Assembly (NCBI GenBank): GCA_944383305.1
Contig: CALWOZ010000002.1
Span: 1-64,000, forward strand
DNA from: an uncultured Clostridia bacterium
GTDB taxonomy: Bacteria > Bacillota > Clostridia > Lachnospirales > CAG-274
DNA length: 64,000 nt
Direction of reading: 5' to 3'
The notes under the pieces are model-generated. The model was not told the origin of the DNA, did no database searches, and saw only the letters and a list, made by a program, of their open reading frames with translations. Positions 1 through 8,238 of this stretch are shown one piece after another. Both the position numbers and the translations under genes were made by a program. Every line of letters begins with the position of its first letter. Within the stretch, counting starts at the first letter, position 1.

Positions 1-183
1 CTAGACCCAGAAACAGCTTGGGAAATAATGGAACTTTTAAAAGAAATAAATGCTAGAGGAACAACAGTTGTTATAGCTACTCACGCAAGAGATATTGTTG
101 ATGAAATGAAAAAAAGAGTTATAACTCTCCAAAAAGGCGTAATATTAAGTGACAAAGAGGGAGGATATGACTATGAAGATTAG
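1..183 (+). CDS. ftsE: Cell division ATP-binding protein FtsE, C-terminal part only
   Basis: The window opens inside an ABC ATPase; only the last 60 codons are present. The reading frame starts with LDPETAW, the end of a Walker B/D-loop segment, and continues to the H-loop region (VIATHARDIVD), as in FtsE. Its partner ftsX follows with a short overlap, the usual ftsEX arrangement. FtsE is the cytoplasmic ATPase that drives FtsX, so ATP hydrolysis inside the cell can switch a peptidoglycan hydrolase outside it. The identity rests on the C-terminal motif and on the ftsX neighbour; the N-terminal half lies outside the window. Confidence 0.88.
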   Translation, partial: LDPETAWEIMELLKEINARGTTVVIATHARDIVDEMKKRVITLQKGVILSDKEGGYDYED

Positions 184-1339
184 AAGTGCTAAATATCATT
201 TAAAACAAGGGGCTAAAAGCATTACAAAAAATGGATTAATGTCAGTAGCTTCAATAGCATCTGTTGCAGCTTGTGGATTTATACTTATAATATCGTTATG
301 TATAGCCATAAACTTAGATAGAGCCTTAGAGAAAGTAGAAGAAAGTATAGGAATTTCTTTATATCTTGGAGATGGTGTTACAGATGAAGAAATACAAGGA
401 CTTTTTGAAAAATTACAGAACATACCGAATGTTACAGCAGTAGACTATATGTCTAAACAAGATGCTCTTGATTGGGCAAAAAACGAATGGCAAGATGAAC
501 AAGACATTTTAGCAGGTTTAGAAGAGGACAATCCTTTTCCACGGTCATTTGAGTTATCTATAAATGGAGCTAAAAATCAAAAACAAGTTATAAAAGATGT
601 AACAAATTTACAACAAGAATTTGAAATTCAACTTGTAGAAAGTAGAAGACAAGAACAAGAAGAGATAAAAGATATTATAGAAAATCCTTTATCACAAGAA
701 ACAACAATTAGCCAAGCAGAACAATCAACTCAAGCAACAACAGCTAATCAACCAGAACAGTCAACACAAACAACAGCAGCTAATCAAGCACAACAGTCAA
801 CACAAGCTAGTGATAATGATAAAGAAAGCCAAAGTGAAGAAACTAGTATTAATATAGGTGATAAAGATTATGAATATATTGGTATTGAAAAAATAAGACA
901 TTCTCAAAAGGAATCGGACATACTTTTAGCAGTTAACAATACTGTTAGAATAGCCAGTATTATTATTATATTAATTTTAGCTATTATTTCAGTAACAATT
1001 ATTGTTAATACAATAAAACTTACAGTTTATGTCAGAAAAACAGAAATAAATATTATGAAATATGTTGGTGCTACAGATTGGTTTATAAGATGGCCTTTTG
1101 TTATAGAAGGTATAATAATAGGAATTATAGGTTCTATTATACCTATTATTATATGTATATTTGGATATAGTAAAGTTACTTCATTAATGTATGAAAAAAT
1201 GTCATTTATTAGAAATTATGTAGAATTTAAAGATACATTATCAATGTTTTTAGCTATAGCACCTGTTACAGTGGTATTAGGGATATTACTTGGTGTAATA
1301 GGTTCTGTAAATTCAATTAAAAAACACTTAAATGTGTAA
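173..1339 (+). CDS. ftsX: Cell division permease FtsX with a repeat-containing extracellular insert
   Basis: This is the membrane partner of FtsE; family knowledge says it transmits ATPase activity to an extracellular murein hydrolase. The protein (388 aa) begins MKIRSAKYHLKQG and has a first membrane helix at about residues 23-47. A large outer loop follows, then three more helices in the last third, which is the FtsX topology. I chose ATG 173 because GGAGG at 160-164 lies 8 nt upstream; ATG 167 is too close and GTG 149 has no site. It overlaps the end of ftsE by 11 nt. The oddity is a Gln/Ser/Thr/Ala-rich insert (residues about 172-230) with three 12-residue repeats, which makes the protein longer than typical FtsX of about 300 aa. 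The gene for the likely partner hydrolase follows directly. Confidence 0.93.
   Translation: MKIRSAKYHLKQGAKSITKNGLMSVASIASVAACGFILIISLCIAINLDRALEKVEESIGISLYLGDGVTDEEIQGLFEKLQNIPNVTAVDYMSKQDALDWAKNEWQDEQDILAGLEEDNPFPRSFELSINGAKNQKQVIKDVTNLQQEFEIQLVESRRQEQEEIKDIIENPLSQETTISQAEQSTQATTANQPEQSTQTTAANQAQQSTQASDNDKESQSEETSINIGDKDYEYIGIEKIRHSQKESDILLAVNNTVRIASIIIILILAIISVTIIVNTIKLTVYVRKTEINIMKYVGATDWFIRWPFVIEGIIIGIIGSIIPIIICIFGYSKVTSLMYEKMSFIRNYVEFKDTLSMFLAIAPVTVVLGILLGVIGSVNSIKKHLNV
713..820 (+). repeat. 36-bp tandem repeat, three copies, inside ftsX
   Basis: Three imperfect 36-bp units lie at 713-748, 749-784 and 785-820, in frame. They encode 12-residue blocks of the pattern Q-x-x-QSTQ-x-(T/S). 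They fall in the extracellular loop between helices 1 and 2 of FtsX. In-frame repeats of this kind can change copy number without breaking the gene. Confidence 0.8.
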
Positions 1340-1355
1340 TATAGGAGGAAATTAA

Positions 1356-2513
1356 ATGAAAAAGTATTTAACCCTATTTTTGATAACTACAATATTTGTA
1401 TTTTCTCTTAGTAGTAGTGTTTATTCTAAAAGTGTTAGTGAACTTAACCAAGAAAAAACTGAAATAAAAAATAAAATAGATTCTTCTAAAGAAAGCTTGG
1501 AAGAATCAAAAGAAGAAAAAAGTGCTATATTAAAAGAAGTAGAAGCTTTAGACGCTAATTTAGAAAAAATAGAAACAGAACTTAAAACCCTACAAGATAA
1601 GCTACAAAAAACAAAAGAAAGCCTTGCAAAATCTGAAGAAGAACTAAAAGAGGCAACAGAAAAAAAAGAAAAACAATACGAAAGTCTTAAAGAACGTATT
1701 AGAGTTATGTATGAATACGGAGATAGTGGATATATAGAAATACTTTTAGATTCAAAAGGTTTTACAGACTTTTTTAAAAGAATAGAATACATAGGATATA
1801 TTATGGAGTATGACAATGAACTTTTTGAAAGATACAAAGAAACAGAAGAGTTTATTTCACTAAAAGTGGAGCAAATAAAAGTTGAAAAAGAAAATATAGA
1901 AGTACTTACAAGTCAAACAGAGGCTAAAAAGCAAGAAATAGAAAAAAGTATAGCTTCTAAACAACAAATGGTGGCTAATTTAAGCAAGCAACAAGCTACA
2001 TTAGAACAACAAATAAAAGACCTTGAAAAAGAAAGTCAGAAAATAACAAATCTTATAAATCAAGCTAATGTTAAATCAACAGGAGCTAGTACAAACAAAG
2101 TTTATCCAGGAACAGGTGGACAATTAGCTCATCCAGTACCACAATATGCAGGAAGACCTTATAATGATGTATATGGATATAGAAGTAATCCTATTAGTGG
2201 TAAAAGAGAATTACATTCTGGACTTGACTTAAAAGCTACATATGGTACAGATATTGTTGCTGCAGAAAGTGGTACAGTTATATATTCAGGTAATAGAGGT
2301 GGATATGGAAAAACAGTTATTATAGACCACGGTGGAGGAATGACTACTCTATATGGACATAATTCTCAATTAGTAGTAAGTACAGGACAACAAGTAACAA
2401 GAGGTCAAGTTATTGCTAAAGCAGGTTCAACTGGTTATTCAACTGGTGTACACGCTCATTTTGAAGTAAGAATAAATGGTAAAACTACTGACCCAGCACC
2501 GTATTTACAATAA
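1356..2513 (+). CDS. Secreted coiled-coil M23 (LytM) peptidoglycan endopeptidase
   Basis: The protein (385 aa) has a signal peptide (about residues 1-24), a long Lys/Glu-rich coiled coil (about 27-245) and a C-terminal M23 metallopeptidase domain. The zinc-site motifs are intact: HSGLD (H-x3-D), YGH, and HAHFEVR (H-x-H). Such enzymes cut peptide cross-links in the wall. The coiled-coil plus catalytic-domain layout and the position right after ftsEX match the EnvC, PcsB and CwlO class of FtsEX-controlled hydrolases, in which the coiled coil binds the FtsX outer loop. That link here is inference from gene order and architecture. AGGAGG lies just upstream of ATG 1356. Confidence 0.92.
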   Translation: MKKYLTLFLITTIFVFSLSSSVYSKSVSELNQEKTEIKNKIDSSKESLEESKEEKSAILKEVEALDANLEKIETELKTLQDKLQKTKESLAKSEEELKEATEKKEKQYESLKERIRVMYEYGDSGYIEILLDSKGFTDFFKRIEYIGYIMEYDNELFERYKETEEFISLKVEQIKVEKENIEVLTSQTEAKKQEIEKSIASKQQMVANLSKQQATLEQQIKDLEKESQKITNLINQANVKSTGASTNKVYPGTGGQLAHPVPQYAGRPYNDVYGYRSNPISGKRELHSGLDLKATYGTDIVAAESGTVIYSGNRGGYGKTVIIDHGGGMTTLYGHNSQLVVSTGQQVTRGQVIAKAGSTGYSTGVHAHFEVRINGKTTDPAPYLQ

Positions 2514-2535
2514 CAAACCTAGAAGGAGGGGTAAT

Positions 2536-3048
2536 ATGGATAAAGAAAATAATATTAAATATAAAAAACAAGAAAGAAAAAATTCAATTATAACAATAAC
2601 AATATTAGTATGTATAGCTTTAATAGCTTTGACTGGAATTTCATATCAAGTAGCTTTAAATAGTGCTAAAGTAGGGTATGTTTCTTTACAACCAATAAAT
2701 GTTACCCTTTCTTCAGAACAAAATAATAAGCTTTCTGTAAAAATAACGTTAAGTGGAAAAAGTAAAAATCTAAATAAATTAAATATGGAAGCAGTTCAAT
2801 TATTGGCAAAAGAAACAATAACTAAATTAGATTATGATAGTATTGTTAGTGAAGATGGCAATGAGTACATAAAAAATGTAGTTTTAACAGCTCTTAGACA
2901 AGAGTTTGGTGACGATATAGAACAAGTAAATTTAGATAGTCTTTTGACAGATGTTACTATAAATGATTCTAATAAAGAAGATGATAATGATAATCCTTAT
3001 AATATTCAAGACTATTTAAAAGGATTTAGTTGGACTAAAAAAGAATAA
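2536..3048 (+). CDS. Single-pass membrane protein of unknown function, weakly FliL-like
   Basis: A 170-aa protein with a short charged cytoplasmic start, one membrane helix (about residues 19-41) and an outer domain ending in an acidic tail. The segment with TKLDYDSIVSEDG and the following helix and strand pattern (LRQEFGDDIEQV...VTIN) resembles the fold pattern of FliL-like extracytoplasmic domains, but the match is weak and no flagellar gene is near. ATG 2536 is chosen because GGAGGGG sits 5-7 nt upstream; an earlier in-frame start would run back into the M23 gene. It is probably co-transcribed with ftsEX and the hydrolase. Confidence 0.7.
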   Translation: MDKENNIKYKKQERKNSIITITILVCIALIALTGISYQVALNSAKVGYVSLQPINVTLSSEQNNKLSVKITLSGKSKNLNKLNMEAVQLLAKETITKLDYDSIVSEDGNEYIKNVVLTALRQEFGDDIEQVNLDSLLTDVTINDSNKEDDNDNPYNIQDYLKGFSWTKKE

Positions 3049-3066
3049 TCTTTATTGGAGAAAAAA

Positions 3067-4047
3067 ATGATTGAAAAAATATTAAATATACTAAAAAATA
3101 ATAAAGAATTTGTATCTGGTGAAAATATAGCTAAAAGTCTTAATGTTAGTCGTGCTGCTATATGGAAAAATATATCAAAGCTTAAAAATATGGGATATAA
3201 TATAGTTTCAGTTACCAATAAAGGATATTTATTATTAGAAGAAGAACTATTGTTTAATAAATTAGAAATAGAAAAAGAAATAGATACATTTGTTTTGGGA
3301 AAAAAGGTATATTTTTTTGATGAAATAACCTCAACAAATGAATATGCTAAAAAATTGGCTAATGATAATGCTAATGAAGGAACAATAGTTATATCTGATA
3401 GTCAGACTAATGGTAAAGGAAGACTTGATAAAAATTGGGTAAGTAATAAAGGTGATGGAATTTTTTTGTCATTAATATTAAAGCCTAATATAGAATTATT
3501 TAGTGTTACACAAATAACTTTGTTAGCAGGAATATGTGTTTGTAATACTATAAAAATGTGTACAAATCTTGATGCTAAAATAAAATGGCCTAATGATATT
3601 ATTATTAATAATAAAAAAGTTTGTGGCATATTGACAGAGGTAAGTGCTCAAATAGATAAAGTTTCACATATTATATTAGGCATAGGCATAAATGTTAATA
3701 ATGAAAGCTTTGATGAAAGCATAAAAAATAAAGCTACATCTATATTTTTAGAAACAGGTAATAAGTTAGAAAGACAAAAAATAATTGGACATTTTTTAAA
3801 AGAATTTGAAAGTAAATATTTTAAATACAAACAAGAAAAGAATTTTTTAACATTTTTAGATGAATATAAAAATCTTTGTGTTAATATAGGCAAAGAAGTA
3901 AAAGTCATATACTGTGATAAAGAAATTACAGGTGTAGTATTAGATATATCTCCTTTAGGAGAGATTATATTAAAAACTAAAAAAGAAACATTAAAAATAG
4001 TTTCAGGTGAAGTTTCTTTAAGAAATGCTAATGGAGAATATATTTAA
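3067..4047 (+). CDS. birA: Biotin protein ligase and biotin repressor BirA (bifunctional)
   Basis: BirA makes biotinyl-AMP and transfers biotin to the carrier lysine of carboxylases; the long form also represses biotin genes. This one (326 aa) has the N-terminal winged-helix domain (NIAKSLNVSRAAIWKNI, about residues 20-36), so it is the regulatory type. The ligase core shows GKGRLDKNW (the GRGRxxRxW biotin/ATP loop) and KWPNDI, and a C-terminal SH3-like domain follows. ATG 3067 is preferred over TTG 3055 because TGGAG lies 6 nt upstream of it. It belongs to the rightward gene string that ends at dusB. Confidence 0.95.
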   Translation: MIEKILNILKNNKEFVSGENIAKSLNVSRAAIWKNISKLKNMGYNIVSVTNKGYLLLEEELLFNKLEIEKEIDTFVLGKKVYFFDEITSTNEYAKKLANDNANEGTIVISDSQTNGKGRLDKNWVSNKGDGIFLSLILKPNIELFSVTQITLLAGICVCNTIKMCTNLDAKIKWPNDIIINNKKVCGILTEVSAQIDKVSHIILGIGINVNNESFDESIKNKATSIFLETGNKLERQKIIGHFLKEFESKYFKYKQEKNFLTFLDEYKNLCVNIGKEVKVIYCDKEITGVVLDISPLGEIILKTKKETLKIVSGEVSLRNANGEYI

Positions 4048-4058
4048 GGAGTGGTTAT

Positions 4059-4379
4059 TTGAAAAAACATATTTTATTTGCAACCTCTAGTTATAACCAA
4101 AAGTATTATTTTAATCCTATAACAGAAAGTTTACCTATTGATATAAAAAATTCTATAAAGCAAATAGGAATTTATTTTGTAAATAAGGTAAATGGTATAT
4201 TTACTTTAGGATTTTATGATGATGGAAGCCTTTTTATAGACTATAGCTTTTTAGAAGATGACTTTTTGTGTGATGAGATAGGAGCTAAATTAGAGATAGA
4301 AAAAATAAAAAGAGAAAATAAAGACCTTATATCTTCTTTGACTTTATGGTACAAAGTATTTAATAAGACTGATGCATAA
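4059..4379 (+). CDS. Small conserved protein of unknown function (DUF6145-like)
   Basis: A 106-aa soluble protein with a TTG start 8 nt after AAGGAG. It lies between birA and dusB with gaps of 11 and 17 bp, so it is very likely in their operon. I recognise no catalytic motif. The sequence (KKHILFATSSYNQKYYFNP at the start, acidic middle, LWYKVFNK at the end) resembles a small family often placed beside dusB in Clostridia that I recall as DUF6145; that assignment is from memory and uncertain. Confidence 0.72.
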   Translation: MKKHILFATSSYNQKYYFNPITESLPIDIKNSIKQIGIYFVNKVNGIFTLGFYDDGSLFIDYSFLEDDFLCDEIGAKLEIEKIKRENKDLISSLTLWYKVFNKTDA

Positions 4380-4396
4380 AAGAATGGAGTTATTAG

Positions 4397-5356
4397 ATGA
4401 AAATAGGAGATTTTAAACCACAAAATAATGTTTTTTTAGCACCTATGGCAGGTGTTACAGATGTTGTTTTTAGAACAATATGTAAAGAACAAGGATGTGG
4501 ACTTACATATTCTGAAATGGTTAGCGCTAAAGGGATTATGTATGATAATGATAATACTAAAAAATTATTAGAAATAAATAAAAAAGAAGGAAAAGTAGCA
4601 GTACAACTTTTTGGCTCAGACCCTAATGTTTTAGCAGATATGGCTAAAAAGTTAGACGATAATGATAATATAGGTTTTTTTGATATTAATATGGGCTGTC
4701 CAGCACCTAAAATTGTAAAAAATGGTGATGGCTCAGCACTTATGAAAAATCCAAAACTTATAGGTGAGATAGTTAAAGCAGTTTCTTCAAGTACTAAAAA
4801 GCCACTTACTATAAAAATAAGAAAAGGATTTGACGATGATAGCATAAACGCACTAGAAATAGCTAAAATTGCAGAAGAAAATGGTGCTTCAGGTATTGCT
4901 ATACACGGAAGAACAAGAGAACAATTTTATTCTGGAAAAGCAGACTGGGATATAATAAAGAAAATTAAAGAAAATGTAAACATTTTTGTTATAGGTAATG
5001 GTGATATAACCTCACCTGAAAAAGCTAAAGAAATGTTAGATTATACAGGGTGCGATGCTATAATGATAGGTAGATCAGCACAAGGTAATCCGTGGATATT
5101 TAAAAGAGTTGTTCATTATCTTGAAACAGGTGAAATTTTAGAAAAACCATCTATAAATGAAAAAATAGACGTAGCCATAAATCACTTACATATGCTTGTA
5201 GAGTATAAAGGTGAATATATAGGCATAAGAGAAATGAGAAAACATTTAGGGTGGTATATTAAGGGTATGCCAAAAAGCTCAGAAATGAGAGTTATAATAA
5301 ATGGTATAGAAGATTCTAAAAAAATGGAAGAATTATTATTAAGTATGAAACAATAA
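4397..5356 (+). CDS. dusB: tRNA-dihydrouridine synthase DusB
   Basis: This FMN enzyme reduces uridine to dihydrouridine in the tRNA D-loop using NADPH. The 319-aa protein carries the family landmarks: APMAGVTD at the start of the TIM barrel, the catalytic Cys in INMGCPAPK (about residue 98), KIRKGFD, IHGRTREQ, and GNGDI and IGRSAQGNPW near the phosphate-binding end. It is the last gene of the rightward string that starts at ftsE and is followed by structured terminator sequences. Confidence 0.95.
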   Translation: MKIGDFKPQNNVFLAPMAGVTDVVFRTICKEQGCGLTYSEMVSAKGIMYDNDNTKKLLEINKKEGKVAVQLFGSDPNVLADMAKKLDDNDNIGFFDINMGCPAPKIVKNGDGSALMKNPKLIGEIVKAVSSSTKKPLTIKIRKGFDDDSINALEIAKIAEENGASGIAIHGRTREQFYSGKADWDIIKKIKENVNIFVIGNGDITSPEKAKEMLDYTGCDAIMIGRSAQGNPWIFKRVVHYLETGEILEKPSINEKIDVAINHLHMLVEYKGEYIGIREMRKHLGWYIKGMPKSSEMRVIINGIEDSKKMEELLLSMKQ

Positions 5357-5360
5357 TAAA

Positions 5361-5629
5361 AAAGGCTATGTATATTAAATAATACATAGCCTTTCGAAAA
5401 GATGAAAATTCATCTTTTCGAGATTGAAGAAAAGTAAAAAAGCTGATTTTTTCGCGCAAGGGCTAAAGCCCCTAAAAATCTAGCTTTTTACACAATCCGA
5501 GGCAAAGCCCCGTCTTGTGATTAAAATTTTTAAATGCGTTTTATTAAAAATGTAAAACTAATATAAAGACTACTATCTATTTTGTCTACAATCTAAAAGG
5601 CTATGTATTTTAAACAATACATAGCCTTT
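5361..5629. repeat. Duplicated terminator hairpin around a palindrome-rich insert
   Basis: A hairpin with 13-bp arms (AAAGGCTATGTAT and its complement) occurs at 5361-5394 and again at 5596-5629 with a slightly changed loop. Between the copies are a near-perfect palindrome (5395-5420, 12-bp arms CGAAAAGATGAA), a long imperfect stem with AAAAAGCT arms around a GGGC-TAAA-GCCC hairpin, and a CACAA...TTGTG stem. The first copy has lost its T-run because the palindrome starts directly after it. This looks like a small noncoding element inserted in or beside the dusB/pepF terminator. Confidence 0.7.
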
Positions 5630-5632
5630 TTT
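5596..5632. terminator. Bidirectional Rho-independent terminator between dusB and pepF
   Basis: A hairpin with 13-bp arms followed on the plus strand by six T residues. On the minus strand the run after the stem is TTTTAG, so it can serve the convergent pepF gene too. Confidence 0.8.
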
Positions 5633-5653
5633 GTGAAATTAATTTTTATAATT

Positions 5654-7414
5654 TTATAAATTAATTTCACAATATTTATTTATATCTTCTATTATTAAAT
5701 TTAAGCTAGATAACCAAAAATCTTTAGTTTTTAAGTCTACACCTATAAATTTACCTACTTCATATAAGCTACACTTACCAGTTATACTAAGCATATCATC
5801 ATATTTTTTAATAAAGTTTTCTTTATCTTTTAAATATAATGAGAATAAACCTTTTGAAAATAAAACGCCATAAGCATATGGGAAATTGTAATAATTTGCG
5901 TTAGCATTATAATAGTGTGTTTTACATATCCACATATATTTATGTAAGAAATTATGGTCAAGTCCATTGCCATATGCTTGTTTTTGAGCATTTTCCATTA
6001 TATCACAAAGTTCATCTTTAGATACAAAACCATTATTACGTCTTTTAAATACTTCATCTTCAAATAAAAATCTACTATATATATCCACTATACATTGTAA
6101 TGTACCAGATAAGTCGTTTTCAAGAATAGCAAGTTTTTCATCTTCATCAGAGGTACTTTCTAAAGCAGATTTAACCAATATATGTTCACAAAATGTAGAA
6201 GCAGTTTCAGCAATAGGCATAGAATAATGTGTATTTACGTCTTTTTCATTGTTTAAACAAAGATTGTGATAGCCGTGACCTAATTCGTGACCTAATGTAA
6301 ATATGTTATCTAATGAACCAGAAAAGTTTAATAAAATACGACTTTCTTTTATATGTTGGATACTGTAACAAAAAGCACCTCCAACTTTACCTTTTTTAGA
6401 ATATACATCTATCCAGTTATTATCAAATGCTTTTTTGGCAAAGTCACCTAATTTTTGGCTAAATTTTGAAAAATTATCATATACAAACTGTTTTGCCTCA
6501 TCATAAGTATATTTTTTAGTATTATTAGATATTGGAGCAAATAAATCATAAAAAGGTAAACCATTTTTATGTCCTAAAAGTTCAGCTTTTTTAATAAAAT
6601 ATTTTTGTAGCTTTGGTAGGCTTTCTTTTATAGCAGAAAACATAGCTTCAAATACTTCTTTATCAAGCCTAGAATCTTTTAATGTCATCTCTAAAGGAGA
6701 GCTATATCCTCTCATATTACAAGTTTCTATAACTTCCCCTTTAATACCATTAATAGAAAAAGAAGCAGGTATATCAATTTTTTCATAAGATTTAAGTTCT
6801 GAATAATAAGCTTCTTTTCTAACCTCTTTATCTTTATCATAAGCTAAGTTTCTTATTTCAGGTAGGGTTAAAACACTATTATTATATTCTACAGCTAAAG
6901 TAGAGGTTATTTGTTGCCATTGTTTTGTCCACATACTAGAGCCATTTAAAGACATTTTAGATATAATATATTCCTTATCATTATCTAAAAGTTTATCAGC
7001 TTTGTCTTTTGCCTCTTTTAATATAAAAGAGTATTCTTTTAATACGTCAGAAGAGTTTATTATATTATCTAAATTATTTACGTCTTTTAAAAATAATGTA
7101 ACATAATTTTTAATTTGTTTAACGTCTACTACTATTTTTTCAATTTTAGAAGATAAATTTAAAAGTTTTGAGTTAGTTGTATCTACTTTTAGATTAAGAT
7201 ATACATATGCTATAAGACTATCAAAAACACTTAAATCATTTAATTTTTGTAAATATATTTCTAACTTTTCTTTTGCATTTTGAGCACTATTAAAGTTATC
7301 ATTGCACCATTTTGAAAAATCTTTAACTACTTTTTCAAAATTTTCTAAATCATTTAAAAATTTGTCACTTTCATAGCTTATATACAAATTATCTAAATTC
7401 CAATTAGTATCCAT
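5654..7414 (-). CDS. pepF: Oligoendopeptidase F (M3 family zinc peptidase)
   Basis: A cytoplasmic zinc peptidase that trims oligopeptides. The 586-aa protein has the M3 signature HELGHGYH (two zinc His and the catalytic Glu) followed by the distal Glu in IAETASTFCEH, and the length fits PepF. The start is placed at the second ATG (7414): AAAGGAAG is directly next to the first ATG (7420) but 8 nt from the second. It is monocistronic and converges with dusB at a shared terminator. Confidence 0.93.
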   Translation of the reverse strand: MDTNWNLDNLYISYESDKFLNDLENFEKVVKDFSKWCNDNFNSAQNAKEKLEIYLQKLNDLSVFDSLIAYVYLNLKVDTTNSKLLNLSSKIEKIVVDVKQIKNYVTLFLKDVNNLDNIINSSDVLKEYSFILKEAKDKADKLLDNDKEYIISKMSLNGSSMWTKQWQQITSTLAVEYNNSVLTLPEIRNLAYDKDKEVRKEAYYSELKSYEKIDIPASFSINGIKGEVIETCNMRGYSSPLEMTLKDSRLDKEVFEAMFSAIKESLPKLQKYFIKKAELLGHKNGLPFYDLFAPISNNTKKYTYDEAKQFVYDNFSKFSQKLGDFAKKAFDNNWIDVYSKKGKVGGAFCYSIQHIKESRILLNFSGSLDNIFTLGHELGHGYHNLCLNNEKDVNTHYSMPIAETASTFCEHILVKSALESTSDEDEKLAILENDLSGTLQCIVDIYSRFLFEDEVFKRRNNGFVSKDELCDIMENAQKQAYGNGLDHNFLHKYMWICKTHYYNANANYYNFPYAYGVLFSKGLFSLYLKDKENFIKKYDDMLSITGKCSLYEVGKFIGVDLKTKDFWLSSLNLIIEDINKYCEINL

Positions 7415-7455
7415 AACCATCTTCCTTTCTTATAAAAAATTAAAATTTACTAAAA

Positions 7456-7475
7456 AATAAAATCATAGTTTAATT
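7456..7475 (+). repeat. Dispersed repeat end, copy E
   Basis: This 20-mer matches AATAAAGTCATAGCTTAATT of copy C (62789-62808) at 18 of 20 positions. It lies between the divergent genes pepF and the DUF1836 gene; the rest of 7476-7600 is AT-rich and holds their promoters. Confidence 0.5.
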
Positions 7476-7616
7476 ATAAACAACTATTTATAAAATATTA
7501 CCATATACACTAAATATAGTCAAATTCAAATAATAAATTTTTGATACTTTGTATTAATAAAATATTTGATATGATACATTTTATATGTTAATATAATTAA
7601 TTATGGAGGTATGACT

Positions 7617-8150
7617 ATGAATAATGATGAAATATTAAAAATATTAAAAGAGTTTTTAAATATAGAAGATATAAATATAGACAAAATACCTAATATAGAT
7701 TTATATGTAGACCAAGTTACAACATTTATAGAAGATAGTTTAAAAAACTATAAACGTAATGAAGAACAAAAGATAATCACTAAAACAATGATAAATAATT
7801 ATACAAAAGATAAAATATTATCTCCACCAACAAAGAAAAAATATAATAAAAAACATATAATATCACTAATTTTAATATATTATTTAAAATCTATAATATC
7901 TATAAATGATATAGGGCTAATATTAAAAAATGCTGAAGAAAATATAGAAGAGATATATGATAAATTAATACAGTATAAAAAAGTATCTAATGATTTATTT
8001 TATAGCAATATAGAAAAGCTTTTAGAAGACATAAACAATGAAGAAAATAAAGATATAGCATTAATACTATTTTTAATAAATATTATTAATGAAGCTAACC
8101 AAAGAAAGATTTTAGCAGAAAAAATTATAGATTTATATTTTAAAAAATAG
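7617..8150 (+). CDS. DUF1836 family putative regulator
   Basis: A 177-aa protein whose middle (PNIDLYVDQVTTFIEDSL, MINNYTKDKILSPPTKKKY, then HIISLILIYYLKSIISINDI) matches the DUF1836 pattern: a small DNA-binding-like helical domain common in Firmicutes whose role is not established. ATG 7617 is chosen because GGAGG is 7 nt upstream; ATG 7611 lies only 1 nt after it. The gene stands alone, divergent from pepF and about 90 bp before phosphoglucomutase. Confidence 0.82.
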   Translation: MNNDEILKILKEFLNIEDINIDKIPNIDLYVDQVTTFIEDSLKNYKRNEEQKIITKTMINNYTKDKILSPPTKKKYNKKHIISLILIYYLKSIISINDIGLILKNAEENIEEIYDKLIQYKKVSNDLFYSNIEKLLEDINNEENKDIALILFLINIINEANQRKILAEKIIDLYFKK

Positions 8151-8238
8151 CTTAATTTATTAAAAATTAAAGCTTGTATATTTTTTACCTTATATATATA
8201 ATAAAATATATAAGTATGTATATTATGGAGGAGATAAT

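Noticed and set aside
1421-1837. 138-aa minus-strand ORF inside the M23 hydrolase gene
   Set aside because: A shadow of the Lys/Glu-rich coiled-coil region on the other strand (Phe/Ser-rich), with no site of its own.
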